Of a stretch of 64,000 bases of DNA, positions 1-8,022 are shown piece by piece. The notes beneath the pieces are model-generated. The model saw nothing but the letters and a program-made list of their open reading frames with translations. It was not told the DNA's origin and ran no database searches. Source of the stretch: Planctomycetota bacterium. Its GTDB lineage: Bacteria > Planctomycetota > UBA1135 > UBA2386. The number at the start of each line of letters is the position of its first letter. Positions within the stretch are counted from its first letter, which is position 1. Both the position numbers and the translations under genes were made by a program. The stretch is taken from assembly GCA_014192625.1 (NCBI GenBank), contig BJHM01000003.1:62001-126000 (forward strand), read 5' to 3'.

Positions 1-77
1 TCGCCAGATTGCATCGCTGCATGCGCGCTCTCTTGATCGAGCAGCGCGCGATGCACAAGCACCGCCAGCAATTGTAA
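1..77 (+). CDS. 3' end of an upstream gene (partial)
   Basis: Reading from base 3, an open frame runs to a TAA at 75-77 and gives a 24-residue basic tail ending HRQQL. Its third codon positions are strongly GC-rich, as in the confirmed genes of this window. The frame of the next gene, which is also open to the left edge, has AT-rich third positions before base 92. I therefore take this as the tail of an upstream gene and place the next start at 92, 14 nt after the stop. Nothing can be said about function. Confidence 0.4.
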   Translation, partial: ARLHRCMRALLIEQRAMHKHRQQL

Positions 78-91
78 ATCTGCGTTCAAGG

Positions 92-1549
92 ATGGTTCCA
101 TTGCTTGCTTCGACAAGCACTAACGAGTTCTCTGGTGCTCCGCATCAAGTCGCGGCGGGAGTCCGCCGATGTAGCCTTCATGACCTCGATGGGATTGGCG
201 TCGTGAAGCATCCAGAAGCAAGCTTTGTCATCAAGTACTTCGACTTGATAGACGAGTTCATCAAGGTTCGATGCTGCTCGGAAGAGCTGCTATCGGACTT
301 ACATTCTGCAGCGATAACCAACAAGGCGACCTACCGCCAGCGAGTGGTTCGATCGTGCGTCCCTACTTTCGAGGTCGACATCCTTGCCGCCATCGGCAAG
401 CTGGATGAAGACTACGACGTAGAGATCGTCGAGGAGCTGCTCTACCAGATCTGCATCGACGTCAATCCGTCGCTGGAAATCCATCAAGTAAGCATCCCGT
501 CGCCCCACTCGCATTCGAAGACCGACAACGACGAGATCGCCCGACCCAATGCCGAAGCGCATCGGTTGATGATGTATCGCCGCGTCACTTCGCTGGAGCG
601 CCAGTTGCGCTGCCAGATCATCGGCCAGGACGAAGCGATCACGAGCCTCGTCCGCGCCGTGAAGAAGTCTGCGGTCGGCCTAAAGCGCCCATGCGCACCA
701 GTCGGCACGTTCCTGCTGGTTGGCCGCACCGGCACCGGCAAGACCGAACTGGCGAAGGCGCTCGCGCGCAGCCTGTTTGACGATCCAACGGCGATGGTCC
801 GCATCGACTGCAGCGAGTATGCGCTGCCCCATGAATACGCCAAGTTGATCGGCTCGCCGCCAGGCTACATCGGTCACAACGAAGGCGGCATGTTGACCGA
901 GGCAGTAAAGAAGAAACCCAACTGCGTCGTCCTGTTCGACGAAGTCGAGAAGGCGCACTACAAGGTCCACAACCTACTGCTGCAGTTGCTCGACGAGGGC
1001 ATCATCACGGACAGCAAGGGGCAGACCGTTGCCTTTCACCAGGCGCTGGTGCTAATGACCAGCAACCTAGGCATCGAAAAGATCGAGTCGATCCGCACGC
1101 GCATGGGCTTCTCCGCCGCGCACAAACGGCAAAGCCTGATGGACATCGACCTCCGCAAGGTCACTCAGGAAGCCTTGAAGGAATACTTCCGGCCCGAGTT
1201 CATCAACCGAATCGACGAGGTGGTGATGTTCAACCCTCTCGACCTGAAAGTCTGCGAGCGAATCTCCGGCAACATGCTGCGCGAAGTAGCTGACCTTTTG
1301 AAGAAGCGTGGGATCGCATCCTCATTCTCTGCCGGCGTGCGAGTGCAAGTGGCCAAGATCGGCTTCTCGGAAGAGTTTGGCGCGCGCGAACTGCGGCGCG
1401 TCATGAAGCGCAAGATTGAAGATCCGATCACGGAACTGATCCTTGATCACGATCTCGGCGCTGGCTCGTCAGTGTCGGTGCGCGTGCGCAACGGCGAGTT
1501 TGCATTTGCGTGCACCACTGGCCGCAAGCTGAACCTGCAACCTGCGTGA
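92..1549 (+). CDS. Clp-type AAA+ ATPase with one AAA module
   Basis: This 485-residue protein carries a single AAA+ module most like the second (D2) ATPase ring of ClpA/ClpB/ClpC. Walker A is GRTGTGKT at about residues 211-218, followed by the GSPPGYIGHNEGG pore-loop region, Walker B VVLFDEVEKAH, sensor 1 (MTSNLG) and a C-terminal D2-small domain with FGARELRR (sensor 2). The first 170 residues resemble neither a Clp N domain nor D1, so it is shorter than ordinary Clp chaperones. I infer an ATP-driven unfoldase or remodelling role in the cytoplasm; the partner is unknown. The frame stays open to the left edge, but codon usage before base 92 is not coding-like. A strong terminator follows the stop. 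A stand-alone regulatory AAA protein is the alternative. Confidence 0.85.
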   Translation: MVPLLASTSTNEFSGAPHQVAAGVRRCSLHDLDGIGVVKHPEASFVIKYFDLIDEFIKVRCCSEELLSDLHSAAITNKATYRQRVVRSCVPTFEVDILAAIGKLDEDYDVEIVEELLYQICIDVNPSLEIHQVSIPSPHSHSKTDNDEIARPNAEAHRLMMYRRVTSLERQLRCQIIGQDEAITSLVRAVKKSAVGLKRPCAPVGTFLLVGRTGTGKTELAKALARSLFDDPTAMVRIDCSEYALPHEYAKLIGSPPGYIGHNEGGMLTEAVKKKPNCVVLFDEVEKAHYKVHNLLLQLLDEGIITDSKGQTVAFHQALVLMTSNLGIEKIESIRTRMGFSAAHKRQSLMDIDLRKVTQEALKEYFRPEFINRIDEVVMFNPLDLKVCERISGNMLREVADLLKKRGIASSFSAGVRVQVAKIGFSEEFGARELRRVMKRKIEDPITELILDHDLGAGSSVSVRVRNGEFAFACTTGRKLNLQPA

Positions 1550-1580
1550 TCGCAGTAACCGCTGCGATGCCGTAAGAGGG

Positions 1581-1608
1581 CGCGCATGAGTAACCTCATG
1601 CGCGTTTT
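1581..1608 (+). terminator. Rho-independent terminator overlapping the next start
   Basis: A perfect 10-bp stem (CGCGCATGAG 1581-1590 / CTCATGCGCG 1595-1604) with a TAAC loop is followed by TTTT at 1605-1608. It ends the AAA+ gene. Both possible ATG starts of the next gene (1586 and 1598) lie inside the stem. Confidence 0.75.
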
Positions 1609-2560
1609 GCTTTACACCCCGCTGTTCGCCATTGCGTGCCAGAGCGCGCCAAAGATCCCGAACGACAGGGTCGCGGTATTCATCCTCGCCGGCCAATCCA
1701 ACATGGAAGGCCAGGCCGTCGTCGACCTTGCTGGCGACGACTACAACCAAGGCAAGGGCACGCTCGTCACCTTGCTGCGCGACCCAGCACAGGCAGCGAA
1801 ATTTCCGCAACTGCGCGCAGCGGATGGCACCTTTCGCTCGCGCGACGACGTGTGGGTTCGATACCAACGCGAGCACGGCCCGTTGCTAGCTGGCAAACTG
1901 GGCTTGGGCTACTCGGTCTACGGCGACCTGCACCACTTCGGCCCCGAACTGCAGTTTGGCCACGTGCTCGGCGATGCTCTCGAACGGCCCGTGCTGTTGA
2001 TCAAAACCGCGTGGGGCGGCAAAGATCTCTACCGCGATTTCCGTCCGCCGAGCGCCTCTGGCACGCAGGGCGCTTACTACACGCGCATGCTCGCCGACAT
2101 AAAGGCAGCGCTGGCGGCGCTCCCACAAGAATTCCCCGGCTACCACGGACAAGGCTACGAACTCGCGGGCTTCGTTTGGTATCAAGGCTGGAACGACGGC
2201 TGTGACCCAGAACACGCGGTGCCGGAGTATGAAACAAACCTCGTGCACCTGATCCACGATGTGCGACACGACTTGAACGCACCAAACCTGCCCGTCGTGG
2301 TCGGCGAACTCACCGGCCCGTGGGTCATCGCGCCGGGCACTTGGGACACGCTGCGCAAAGCGCAATGCGCGGCCACCAAAAGGACTGAGTTTGCCGGCAA
2401 TGTCGCATTTGTGATGACGCACGATTTTGTTCGCTTGCCAGCCGAATCGCCCAATGAAAGCCACGGCCACCACGAGTTTGGCAACGCCGAAACCTACCTG
2501 CTGGTGGGAAACGCTCTCGGCCAAGCGATGCTCGACCTGCTGCCTGCCACTGCCCGCTGA
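1598..2560 (+). CDS. SASA-domain carbohydrate esterase lipoprotein
   Basis: The protein belongs to the sialate O-acetylesterase/acetylxylan esterase (SASA, CE6-like) SGNH-hydrolase group. The block-I motif FILAGQSNMEG holds the nucleophile serine, the middle WYQGWND matches block III, and a histidine-rich GHHEFGNAET near the C-terminus supplies the catalytic His. It is expected to remove acetyl groups from glycans. I chose the second in-frame ATG (1598) because MRVLLYTPLFAIAC is a short type II signal with lipobox AIAC, which implies a lipid-anchored protein outside the cytoplasmic membrane. The first ATG (1586) would add MSNL. Both starts are buried in the terminator hairpin at 1581-1608. 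It stands alone; the next gene begins 53 nt downstream. Confidence 0.85.
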   Translation: MRVLLYTPLFAIACQSAPKIPNDRVAVFILAGQSNMEGQAVVDLAGDDYNQGKGTLVTLLRDPAQAAKFPQLRAADGTFRSRDDVWVRYQREHGPLLAGKLGLGYSVYGDLHHFGPELQFGHVLGDALERPVLLIKTAWGGKDLYRDFRPPSASGTQGAYYTRMLADIKAALAALPQEFPGYHGQGYELAGFVWYQGWNDGCDPEHAVPEYETNLVHLIHDVRHDLNAPNLPVVVGELTGPWVIAPGTWDTLRKAQCAATKRTEFAGNVAFVMTHDFVRLPAESPNESHGHHEFGNAETYLLVGNALGQAMLDLLPATAR

Positions 2561-2613
2561 ACCTCGCAGCCGAGCATGGACACCGCTTGCCACGGCGGGC
2601 ATCCTGCGCGCCC

Positions 2614-4002
2614 ATGTTCGCTGGCCTTACCCTGACCTTGTTTTGCTGCCTGCCCAACGCACAGGATCCTGCGGACGGGCAGGTGGTCGCTCGCTTTCGC
2701 AATAACGGGCAAGAGGCGACCGTAACCGCGACCGACTTGGCGCTCGAAATGGCGTTTCATTTGCGGCGCAAGGATGAGGGCCGTGCGGCGTGTGAGCAGC
2801 TGGTGGGTGCGCGACTGGTGAAGCTGGCGGCAGAACAGCAGCACCTCACCGCCAGTGACGAGGAGGCGCGCAACGAGTGGCTCGAACTGCAGCGCCAACT
2901 GCGCGGTGCGGGTCGCTCGCCAAAGACAGAACCCATTGTGCGCAACAGTAGCGAGGCGGAACTGCTCGCCTACTTCTCGGTGCCGGTCCTGCTGCGCAAG
3001 TTGGTGCGCGCGGAGTTGGCGATGAAGCCGTCCGAAAATGTCGGCGGCGAAATGATGCAGCTCTGGCTGCAGGAAGCGCGCAAGCAAAGGCAAGTAGTCG
3101 ACGATCCCGAACTGTTGCCGATCGGCACGGCGGCTCGCATCGGCACTGAGCCAGTATCGATGCTCGATCTCGGGCTGCTACTGCTGCGCACCAGCAGCGA
3201 AGAGCAACGGGATCACTTCGTGCGTCAGGTCGTGGTGCTGCAGGCAACCGAAAGCCTTGCCCTGCAGCTCAAGCTCAGCGTCACCCCTGAAGAACTACAA
3301 CGCCAACTCGAATTACGCCGCGAAGACGCCGCAGCCGATCCGCGCTTTCAAGGACTGGCGTTTGAACAGCTGCTCAAAGCCCAGGGTGTGACCTCGGCCT
3401 GGCTACTGCAATCGCGCGTGTTCCGCGCCCAAGCACTGCAGCAGAAGATCGTGCAGCACAACCACCCTGCGGCACTGCTACAGGCTGAGTTGCAAGAACA
3501 TCGCGACTCGGTGATCGACCGGGTCGGGCCGCGGCGACGACTCGGGGTGATTTTCGCGCGGGCACTTGACGAGCCAAATGCACTCGTGCCGCGTAACTTT
3601 GAGGCTGCGGTCGCGCACCTGCAAAAGGCCAAGGCACGACTCGACAAGGACCCGTTTGACTTTGTTGCCGCGGTCGAGAGCGATGACCCCGCCACCAAAG
3701 CACGCGGCGGCGACCTCGGCTGGTTTCAGCGCAGCGATTCGTCGTTGCCAGCGAACGTAATCTCTGCCGCTTTTGCCATGCAGAAAGACCGCGTCAGCGA
3801 ACCACTGCGCGGTCGCGACGGCTGCTATTTGGTAAAGGTGCTCGCCATCGATCCAGAGTTTAGCGATGCACAATTGCTTGCGCGGTTGCGCGAACGCTAC
3901 GTCCTCGAAGTCACGCCGCAGATTCTGGCCAGCGCCGAGATTCGTCACCTGGACGGCTCGCTGCTCGGCGAAGAAGCGACCGCGCCAGAAAAAAACAAAT
4001 GA
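2614..4002 (+). CDS. Secreted parvulin-type peptidyl-prolyl isomerase
   Basis: This is a SurA/PrsA-like folding factor of about 462 residues. It has an N-terminal signal sequence (MFAGLTLTLFCCLPNAQ), a long helical chaperone-like region, and a PpiC rotamase domain at about residues 310-400, marked by RGGDLGWF and by a conserved C-terminal segment with GCYLVKVL. It should catalyse prolyl isomerisation and help fold exported proteins. The ATG at 2614 is preferred because it starts directly at the signal peptide; an upstream TTG would place nine charged or polar residues before it. The last four bases (ATGA) overlap the start of the next gene, so translation of the two is probably coupled. Confidence 0.8.
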   Translation: MFAGLTLTLFCCLPNAQDPADGQVVARFRNNGQEATVTATDLALEMAFHLRRKDEGRAACEQLVGARLVKLAAEQQHLTASDEEARNEWLELQRQLRGAGRSPKTEPIVRNSSEAELLAYFSVPVLLRKLVRAELAMKPSENVGGEMMQLWLQEARKQRQVVDDPELLPIGTAARIGTEPVSMLDLGLLLLRTSSEEQRDHFVRQVVVLQATESLALQLKLSVTPEELQRQLELRREDAAADPRFQGLAFEQLLKAQGVTSAWLLQSRVFRAQALQQKIVQHNHPAALLQAELQEHRDSVIDRVGPRRRLGVIFARALDEPNALVPRNFEAAVAHLQKAKARLDKDPFDFVAAVESDDPATKARGGDLGWFQRSDSSLPANVISAAFAMQKDRVSEPLRGRDGCYLVKVLAIDPEFSDAQLLARLRERYVLEVTPQILASAEIRHLDGSLLGEEATAPEKNK

Positions 4003-4784
4003 GCAAACTCACCACAACGCCCTTGGCTTTGCACCAGGGCGAACGCACCGCAGCGTTGCCCGCCTGCCGCTTTTTCGAGTGGCTGTCCGTGCTCGCAGTT
4101 GACGGCACGGCAAGCGTGATCACCGGTGCGCATGAAAGCTGCGCGATCCTTTTGAGCGGCACTTTTGATCTGGTCGGCGGCGGCACCACTTGGCCAGCGC
4201 GCGGTGCCCGCAGCACGCCCGAAAGCGGTCGCCCGGTGGCGGTGTTCTTACCGAAGCAAACCAACTTCGTTGCCGCCAATGGGCAGGGCGAGATCCTGCG
4301 GATCGGCGCACGCCAGCCGCAGGCACCAGTGATCACTGGCCGTGAGGCCCTGCGGATGTCGCCCCTGCTGCAGATGGCCGGCAGCGGCAAGGCTTTTGAC
4401 CCCACCACTGGCGAATGGCAGCCCGCCGAGACGTTTCCCACGGCCCCTGAATCGCTGCCACCGCGGCGGATCGAACGCGTGTCGATCGGCGCGTGCACCG
4501 TCGAGCGGGTGTTCGCCGCGGACTACAAAGCAGCAACGCTGACCGTCGACGAAGTTCAGTTGCCCACCGGCGCCACCTTTGCGCCGCGCGAACTGCCCCT
4601 GCCAAATGCCACCGAGTGCCTGCTCTACATCCGCGCCATCGGCCAACTCCTGATCGAAGCTGGCGACCAACAAACGACGGTGACTGGCGAGCAGGCGGTC
4701 CTGTGGTCGGGCGCACCTAGCGCACTCAAACTCAGCGCGATCGGTGGCAATGCCTATGTAGTATTCGCCTACGCTGGGAAGTAG
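3999..4784 (+). CDS. Bicupin-like protein, distantly IolB/KduI-like
   Basis: I do not recognise this 261-residue protein with certainty. It has no signal peptide and looks like two beta-rich halves. The first half (ILLSGTFDLVGG, then AVFLPKQTNFVAA and ILRIGA) resembles the N-terminal cupin of 5-deoxy-glucuronate isomerases (IolB/KduI). The second half (LYIRAIGQLLIEAG, GEQAVLWSGAPS) keeps a cupin pattern, but the metal-binding PPHKHD-type motif of IolB is missing, so enzymatic activity is doubtful. The ATGA overlap with the isomerase gene makes a two-gene operon. No myo-inositol genes are nearby. Confidence 0.6.
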   Translation: MSKLTTTPLALHQGERTAALPACRFFEWLSVLAVDGTASVITGAHESCAILLSGTFDLVGGGTTWPARGARSTPESGRPVAVFLPKQTNFVAANGQGEILRIGARQPQAPVITGREALRMSPLLQMAGSGKAFDPTTGEWQPAETFPTAPESLPPRRIERVSIGACTVERVFAADYKAATLTVDEVQLPTGATFAPRELPLPNATECLLYIRAIGQLLIEAGDQQTTVTGEQAVLWSGAPSALKLSAIGGNAYVVFAYAGK

Positions 4785-4834
4785 TTCGCCACACGCAGTC
4801 AAGGATTCGCTGCAGGGCCACGCGGACCAAGCAC

Positions 4835-4840
4835 TATAAT
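4835..4840 (+). promoter_or_regulatory. Consensus -10 box (TATAAT)
   Basis: A perfect TATAAT ends 9 nt before the ATG at 4850, so the predicted transcript starts at or within a few bases of the codon. No good -35 hexamer or Shine-Dalgarno sequence is visible. This suggests a leaderless message. Confidence 0.5.
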
Positions 4841-4849
4841 GTTTCGTGC

Positions 4850-6370
4850 ATGTGTCTCACTCGCAAGCGGCAGCTCGATCTCGAACGTTGGAACTGGGAA
4901 GGCGACCTCATCGTGCACGACAGCGTCGTGCCAACGAGTCGCCCGCTGCCTGGTCACAAGGCCAAGGACTACCCGACCGACATCCGCAAGTTTTTGATCA
5001 CCACGCGCAGCGACGTGCTGAGTCGCGCGGTGCAACAGGATCTGAGGCAGCACGTGCAATCGCTGCCGGGCGGTGACTGGAATCGCTTCACCGGTCGCAC
5101 GGCGGGCTGCTTTGACTATCGCGCCCGCATCGTCAGCGACTTCCTAGCGCAACAGATCGCCTACCGTTTTCGCGGCAACGAAGCATGGTTGTTTCCCGAG
5201 GAAACCTTGCTGCTGCGCGCCGGTGACTGCGAAGACCGGGCCTTGCTCACGGCTGCACTGCTGCTCCAGTGCGGCATCAGCTCATTCAATCTGCGTGTTG
5301 CGATTGGCAAAGTCCGGCTCGGCAGCCGCCAAGCCTTCGATCACGCATGGGTCGCCTACAAGACAGAGATCGGCACTTGGACGGTCATCGATCCGCCGGC
5401 CGCCGTCGTGCAACAAGCACCACGCGGTCGCAAGCGCGCCCCCGCCGAGCGACTGCCGCGCTACGAGCCATATTTTCTATTCAACGACCATCACGTGTGG
5501 CGCGTGTGGAACCGCGAAGCGCCTGCGCGATTGTCCGACTATGTCGCACGCGAGTGGCAAAAGGCTGACCCCAACCACCTCGGCGCAGTGCACCTCGACG
5601 TAGTGCAACGCGCGCTGACTGGCGCGGACCAAGCCTCGGTGAAGCTGCTCGAGGAACGCTTTCAGCGGCCCTTGCGCGGCCTGTTCACGCCGCTGATCGA
5701 CGCGGTCGACCGGCTCGACTACGACCCGGCACTGCACTTTGACAATGGCTATGTTGATGCTGGCTGGGCAATCGTGAATCAAAAACTCGCTGAGTTCCGC
5801 GCCGACCCATCGCAGGCCGAGAGCTTTACCATCGCAGCGCACGGCATCGCCGATTTCTACGCACACAGCAGCTACGTGCACTTCGCCGCCAAGGAATCGC
5901 GCATGCAAGGCGACGAAGGACCGTCGGTCGCGTGCTATCTGTCCGGCGAATTATACGGTGGTCTGAAGACGGCTCCGAGCTATCAGTCGGGCAGCGGCTT
6001 TGATCTGCTGAGCCGGCGCTTCACCTGCAACGACTCCGTACTAGAAGTGGATCGGCAGACCGGTGCCGCACATTGGGAAGGCAAGATTTTGACCGGACGC
6101 TACGCGCAGCACGGCGATGGCCATGGCGAACATCTGGACCATCTCATAGAAGCCTCGACCTGGATCCCCGAGCACTATCTGCAAGACCACGAGTTCCACT
6201 TTCGCGGGGCACTCCCGCACCACCGCGAGATCGCCATCGACGACCATGATCGCGACGCGATGCATGAGCTTTACACGACGGATAAGCAATACCGCGAACA
6301 GTTCGACCTACGCACCAACACTGCGATCCTGCACGTGCGGCAGGCATTCGAACAATGCCTACGCGGCTAA
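4850..6370 (+). CDS. Transglutaminase-like / HET-C-like fusion protein
   Basis: The 506-residue product has no obvious signal peptide. Its N-terminal half holds a transglutaminase-like cysteine fold with a full triad: Cys127 (GDCEDRAL), His165 (FDHAWVAY) and Asp181 (VIDPP). The C-terminal half carries HGIADFYAHSSYVHF (His331, Asp335, His339), the metal-ligand motif of the HET-C/phospholipase C-like group. Such transglutaminase cores are usually proteases or amidases, while HET-C domains are linked to lipid hydrolysis; joining both suggests an effector-like or envelope-acting enzyme, which is inference. It appears to be a single-gene unit driven by the TATAAT at 4835. A gap of 64 nt separates it from the convergent ygfZ gene. 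Confidence 0.75.
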   Translation: MCLTRKRQLDLERWNWEGDLIVHDSVVPTSRPLPGHKAKDYPTDIRKFLITTRSDVLSRAVQQDLRQHVQSLPGGDWNRFTGRTAGCFDYRARIVSDFLAQQIAYRFRGNEAWLFPEETLLLRAGDCEDRALLTAALLLQCGISSFNLRVAIGKVRLGSRQAFDHAWVAYKTEIGTWTVIDPPAAVVQQAPRGRKRAPAERLPRYEPYFLFNDHHVWRVWNREAPARLSDYVAREWQKADPNHLGAVHLDVVQRALTGADQASVKLLEERFQRPLRGLFTPLIDAVDRLDYDPALHFDNGYVDAGWAIVNQKLAEFRADPSQAESFTIAAHGIADFYAHSSYVHFAAKESRMQGDEGPSVACYLSGELYGGLKTAPSYQSGSGFDLLSRRFTCNDSVLEVDRQTGAAHWEGKILTGRYAQHGDGHGEHLDHLIEASTWIPEHYLQDHEFHFRGALPHHREIAIDDHDRDAMHELYTTDKQYREQFDLRTNTAILHVRQAFEQCLRG

Positions 6371-6434
6371 CGTCGCAAGGCCGCTTGATCTCGCTGCCCA
6401 TTGTGTACGGTAATAGGCGCAGCAAGGTAACGCC

Positions 6435-7325
6435 TCAGTCGACCACCCCGAGCACGGTCACCGCAGTGCCATCGGCGAGCGCCAACTTGGTGTCGGCCGC
6501 CTGAAAGTCTTTTGGCAGGTAACCAAGCCCGACGCGCAGTTCGTGCTGCGGCACCGGCACGGCCGACATCACGCGACCGACGGCGAGTTGGTCCACCAAT
6601 TCATACAACGGCATCGGCAAAGCGATCGCACTGCCCGCGGCCAGCTGGAGCCGGCACAAGGCACGGTTGGTGTGCCCGTAAGTGAGAATCCGCGCGACAA
6701 TCTCCTGCCCGGTATAGCAACCCTTCGACGTCGAGCAGTGATCGGAAAGGCCCGCTTCGAGCGCCAGCGTGTTTGGCTCGGTTTCCTGGCCAACCTTCAC
6801 GATGCCCGCGATGAGGCGCAGCGCCTCAGCCAACTCGTCTGACAACGGTGCGCCAAGCTGCGCCGGCAACTCCGCAACGGTCGCCGCGTGCCAGCGGACA
6901 AACCTGACCGCGCCCCGCAACCACTCAAACCTAATCGCACCAGTAGCCTTAGTCACCGGCTCGCTGGCCAACGTTACCAACTCACGACAGACACCACTTT
7001 GTGCATTGATCGTGAGTGCCTCATTGAAGTGGTAACGAAGCAGCATCTGCAGCAACCGTTCATGTTGGTGCTCCTGAGTCTCCAGGTAAAAGGTCGACTC
7101 AATCTGCTGCACAAGGCACGTCACCTGCACCTTGCCCTTCGCGTCGAGGAACGCCGCTGGAGTAACCTTGCCTGGCGCCATACCGAGCACGTCCTGGCTA
7201 CAAAGTCGCTGCAGGAAATCGCCCGCGGCAATGCCTGTTACCAGCAACAGCCGATACGGCGCGGCGTCGCGCAGGAAGGGACCGTTGGCAAGGAGGGTCT
7301 GCAGCAGGGAATCGCTACTTGTCAT
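6435..7325 (-). CDS. ygfZ: Folate-binding Fe-S assembly protein YgfZ
   Basis: The protein (296 residues) is a GcvT-like folate-binding YgfZ/IBA57 homologue. The diagnostic KGCYTGQEIVAR is present, including the cysteine needed for function. It acts in maturation or repair of certain Fe-S enzymes. The start is the ATG of MTSSDSLLQ at 7325; an earlier in-frame codon would add eleven residues of no family likeness. It lies back to back with the isc operon, divergently transcribed across a 175-bp spacer, which fits a shared Fe-S role. The gene ends convergently with the transglutaminase-like gene. Confidence 0.9.
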   Translation of the reverse strand: MTSSDSLLQTLLANGPFLRDAAPYRLLLVTGIAAGDFLQRLCSQDVLGMAPGKVTPAAFLDAKGKVQVTCLVQQIESTFYLETQEHQHERLLQMLLRYHFNEALTINAQSGVCRELVTLASEPVTKATGAIRFEWLRGAVRFVRWHAATVAELPAQLGAPLSDELAEALRLIAGIVKVGQETEPNTLALEAGLSDHCSTSKGCYTGQEIVARILTYGHTNRALCRLQLAAGSAIALPMPLYELVDQLAVGRVMSAVPVPQHELRVGLGYLPKDFQAADTKLALADGTAVTVLGVVD

Positions 7326-7418
7326 GACAAGGGAGGTTTTACGGCACCGTGACTCCAAGCCTGAATGAGCCTGAAGTCGGGGCTTTTTTATGCCGATGCT
7401 TGAATGAGCCCTAAAGCA

Positions 7419-7468
7419 GGTCTACATTGATTGGCCGAGTGACGCCAGCCTGTAGACCAGTAAGTCTA
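7419..7468 (+). promoter_or_regulatory. Dyad cluster in the isc leader (candidate IscR operator)
   Basis: GGTCTACA (7419-7426) and TGTAGACC (7451-7458) form a perfect inverted repeat separated by 24 nt, and TAGAC-N6-GTCTA (7453-7468) forms a second dyad sharing the middle arm. The unit GTCTA thus occurs three times in alternating orientation, 33-80 nt before the iscR start. A weak promoter (TTGATT 7427, TGTAGA 7451, 18-nt spacer) lies within. Autoregulation by the Rrf2 protein is inference. Confidence 0.5.
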
Positions 7469-7500
7469 AAGCTTGCCGGGCGCACCACGGGTCCAACATC

Positions 7501-8022
7501 ATGCTCCGCATTTCCAAAAAGGCCGACTACGCAGTGTTCCTGCTGGGCTGCTTTGCTCGCGAAGGTGCATTCCCCGGCGGCAGCGCAGCAACGTCGGTTG
7601 TCAGCGCCCATGAAGTCGCCCGCTTGGCTGGCCTAAATAAGTCGGTCGTCGCCAATCTGCTGAAGATCTTTGCCAAAGAAGGGATGCTGGAATCGGTGCG
7701 CGGCTTGAATGGCGGCTATCGCCTGACGCGGGAACCCCTGCAGGTCACGCTCGGGCAAATCCTGACGGCAATCGACGGGCCATTTCAGCTGGTCGAATGT
7801 GTGCGCGATAGCCACAGGCTCGGCAGCAGTTTGGCTGGCAGCAGTTTGAAAAGCAGCCAAGGCCACCAGTGCAGCCTGATCTCCTTCTGCCCCTCCAAAA
7901 ATCCAATGCGCGTCGTGCACGACCGTATCGAGCGCATCTTGAACGAACTCACCCTGAGCGAAATGTGCGGCCTAACTGCCTGCCCGACGACACCGCTGTT
8001 CGCTCTAAATACTCACCGATGA
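7501..8022 (+). CDS. iscR: Rrf2-family Fe-S regulator IscR
   Basis: A 173-residue Rrf2 winged-helix regulator and first gene of the isc operon. The N-terminal MLRISKKADYAV and the wing GLNGGYRLTREP are typical. Three cysteines, Cys100, Cys124 and Cys130 (in CSLISFCPSKNP), can ligate a [2Fe-2S] cluster as in IscR. The spacing between the first and second cysteine is longer than in Escherichia coli IscR because of a serine-rich insert (residues about 104-120). It should sense Fe-S status and control this operon through the dyads at 7419-7468. The stop overlaps the iscS start by ATGA. Confidence 0.9.
   Translation: MLRISKKADYAVFLLGCFAREGAFPGGSAATSVVSAHEVARLAGLNKSVVANLLKIFAKEGMLESVRGLNGGYRLTREPLQVTLGQILTAIDGPFQLVECVRDSHRLGSSLAGSSLKSSQGHQCSLISFCPSKNPMRVVHDRIERILNELTLSEMCGLTACPTTPLFALNTHR

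Noticed and set aside
7357-7390. Terminator or attenuator with TTTTTT tail at 7385 in the isc leader
   Set aside because: The only stems found are 4-5 bp with long loops (AGCC/GGCT, AAGCC/GGCTT), too weak to claim.
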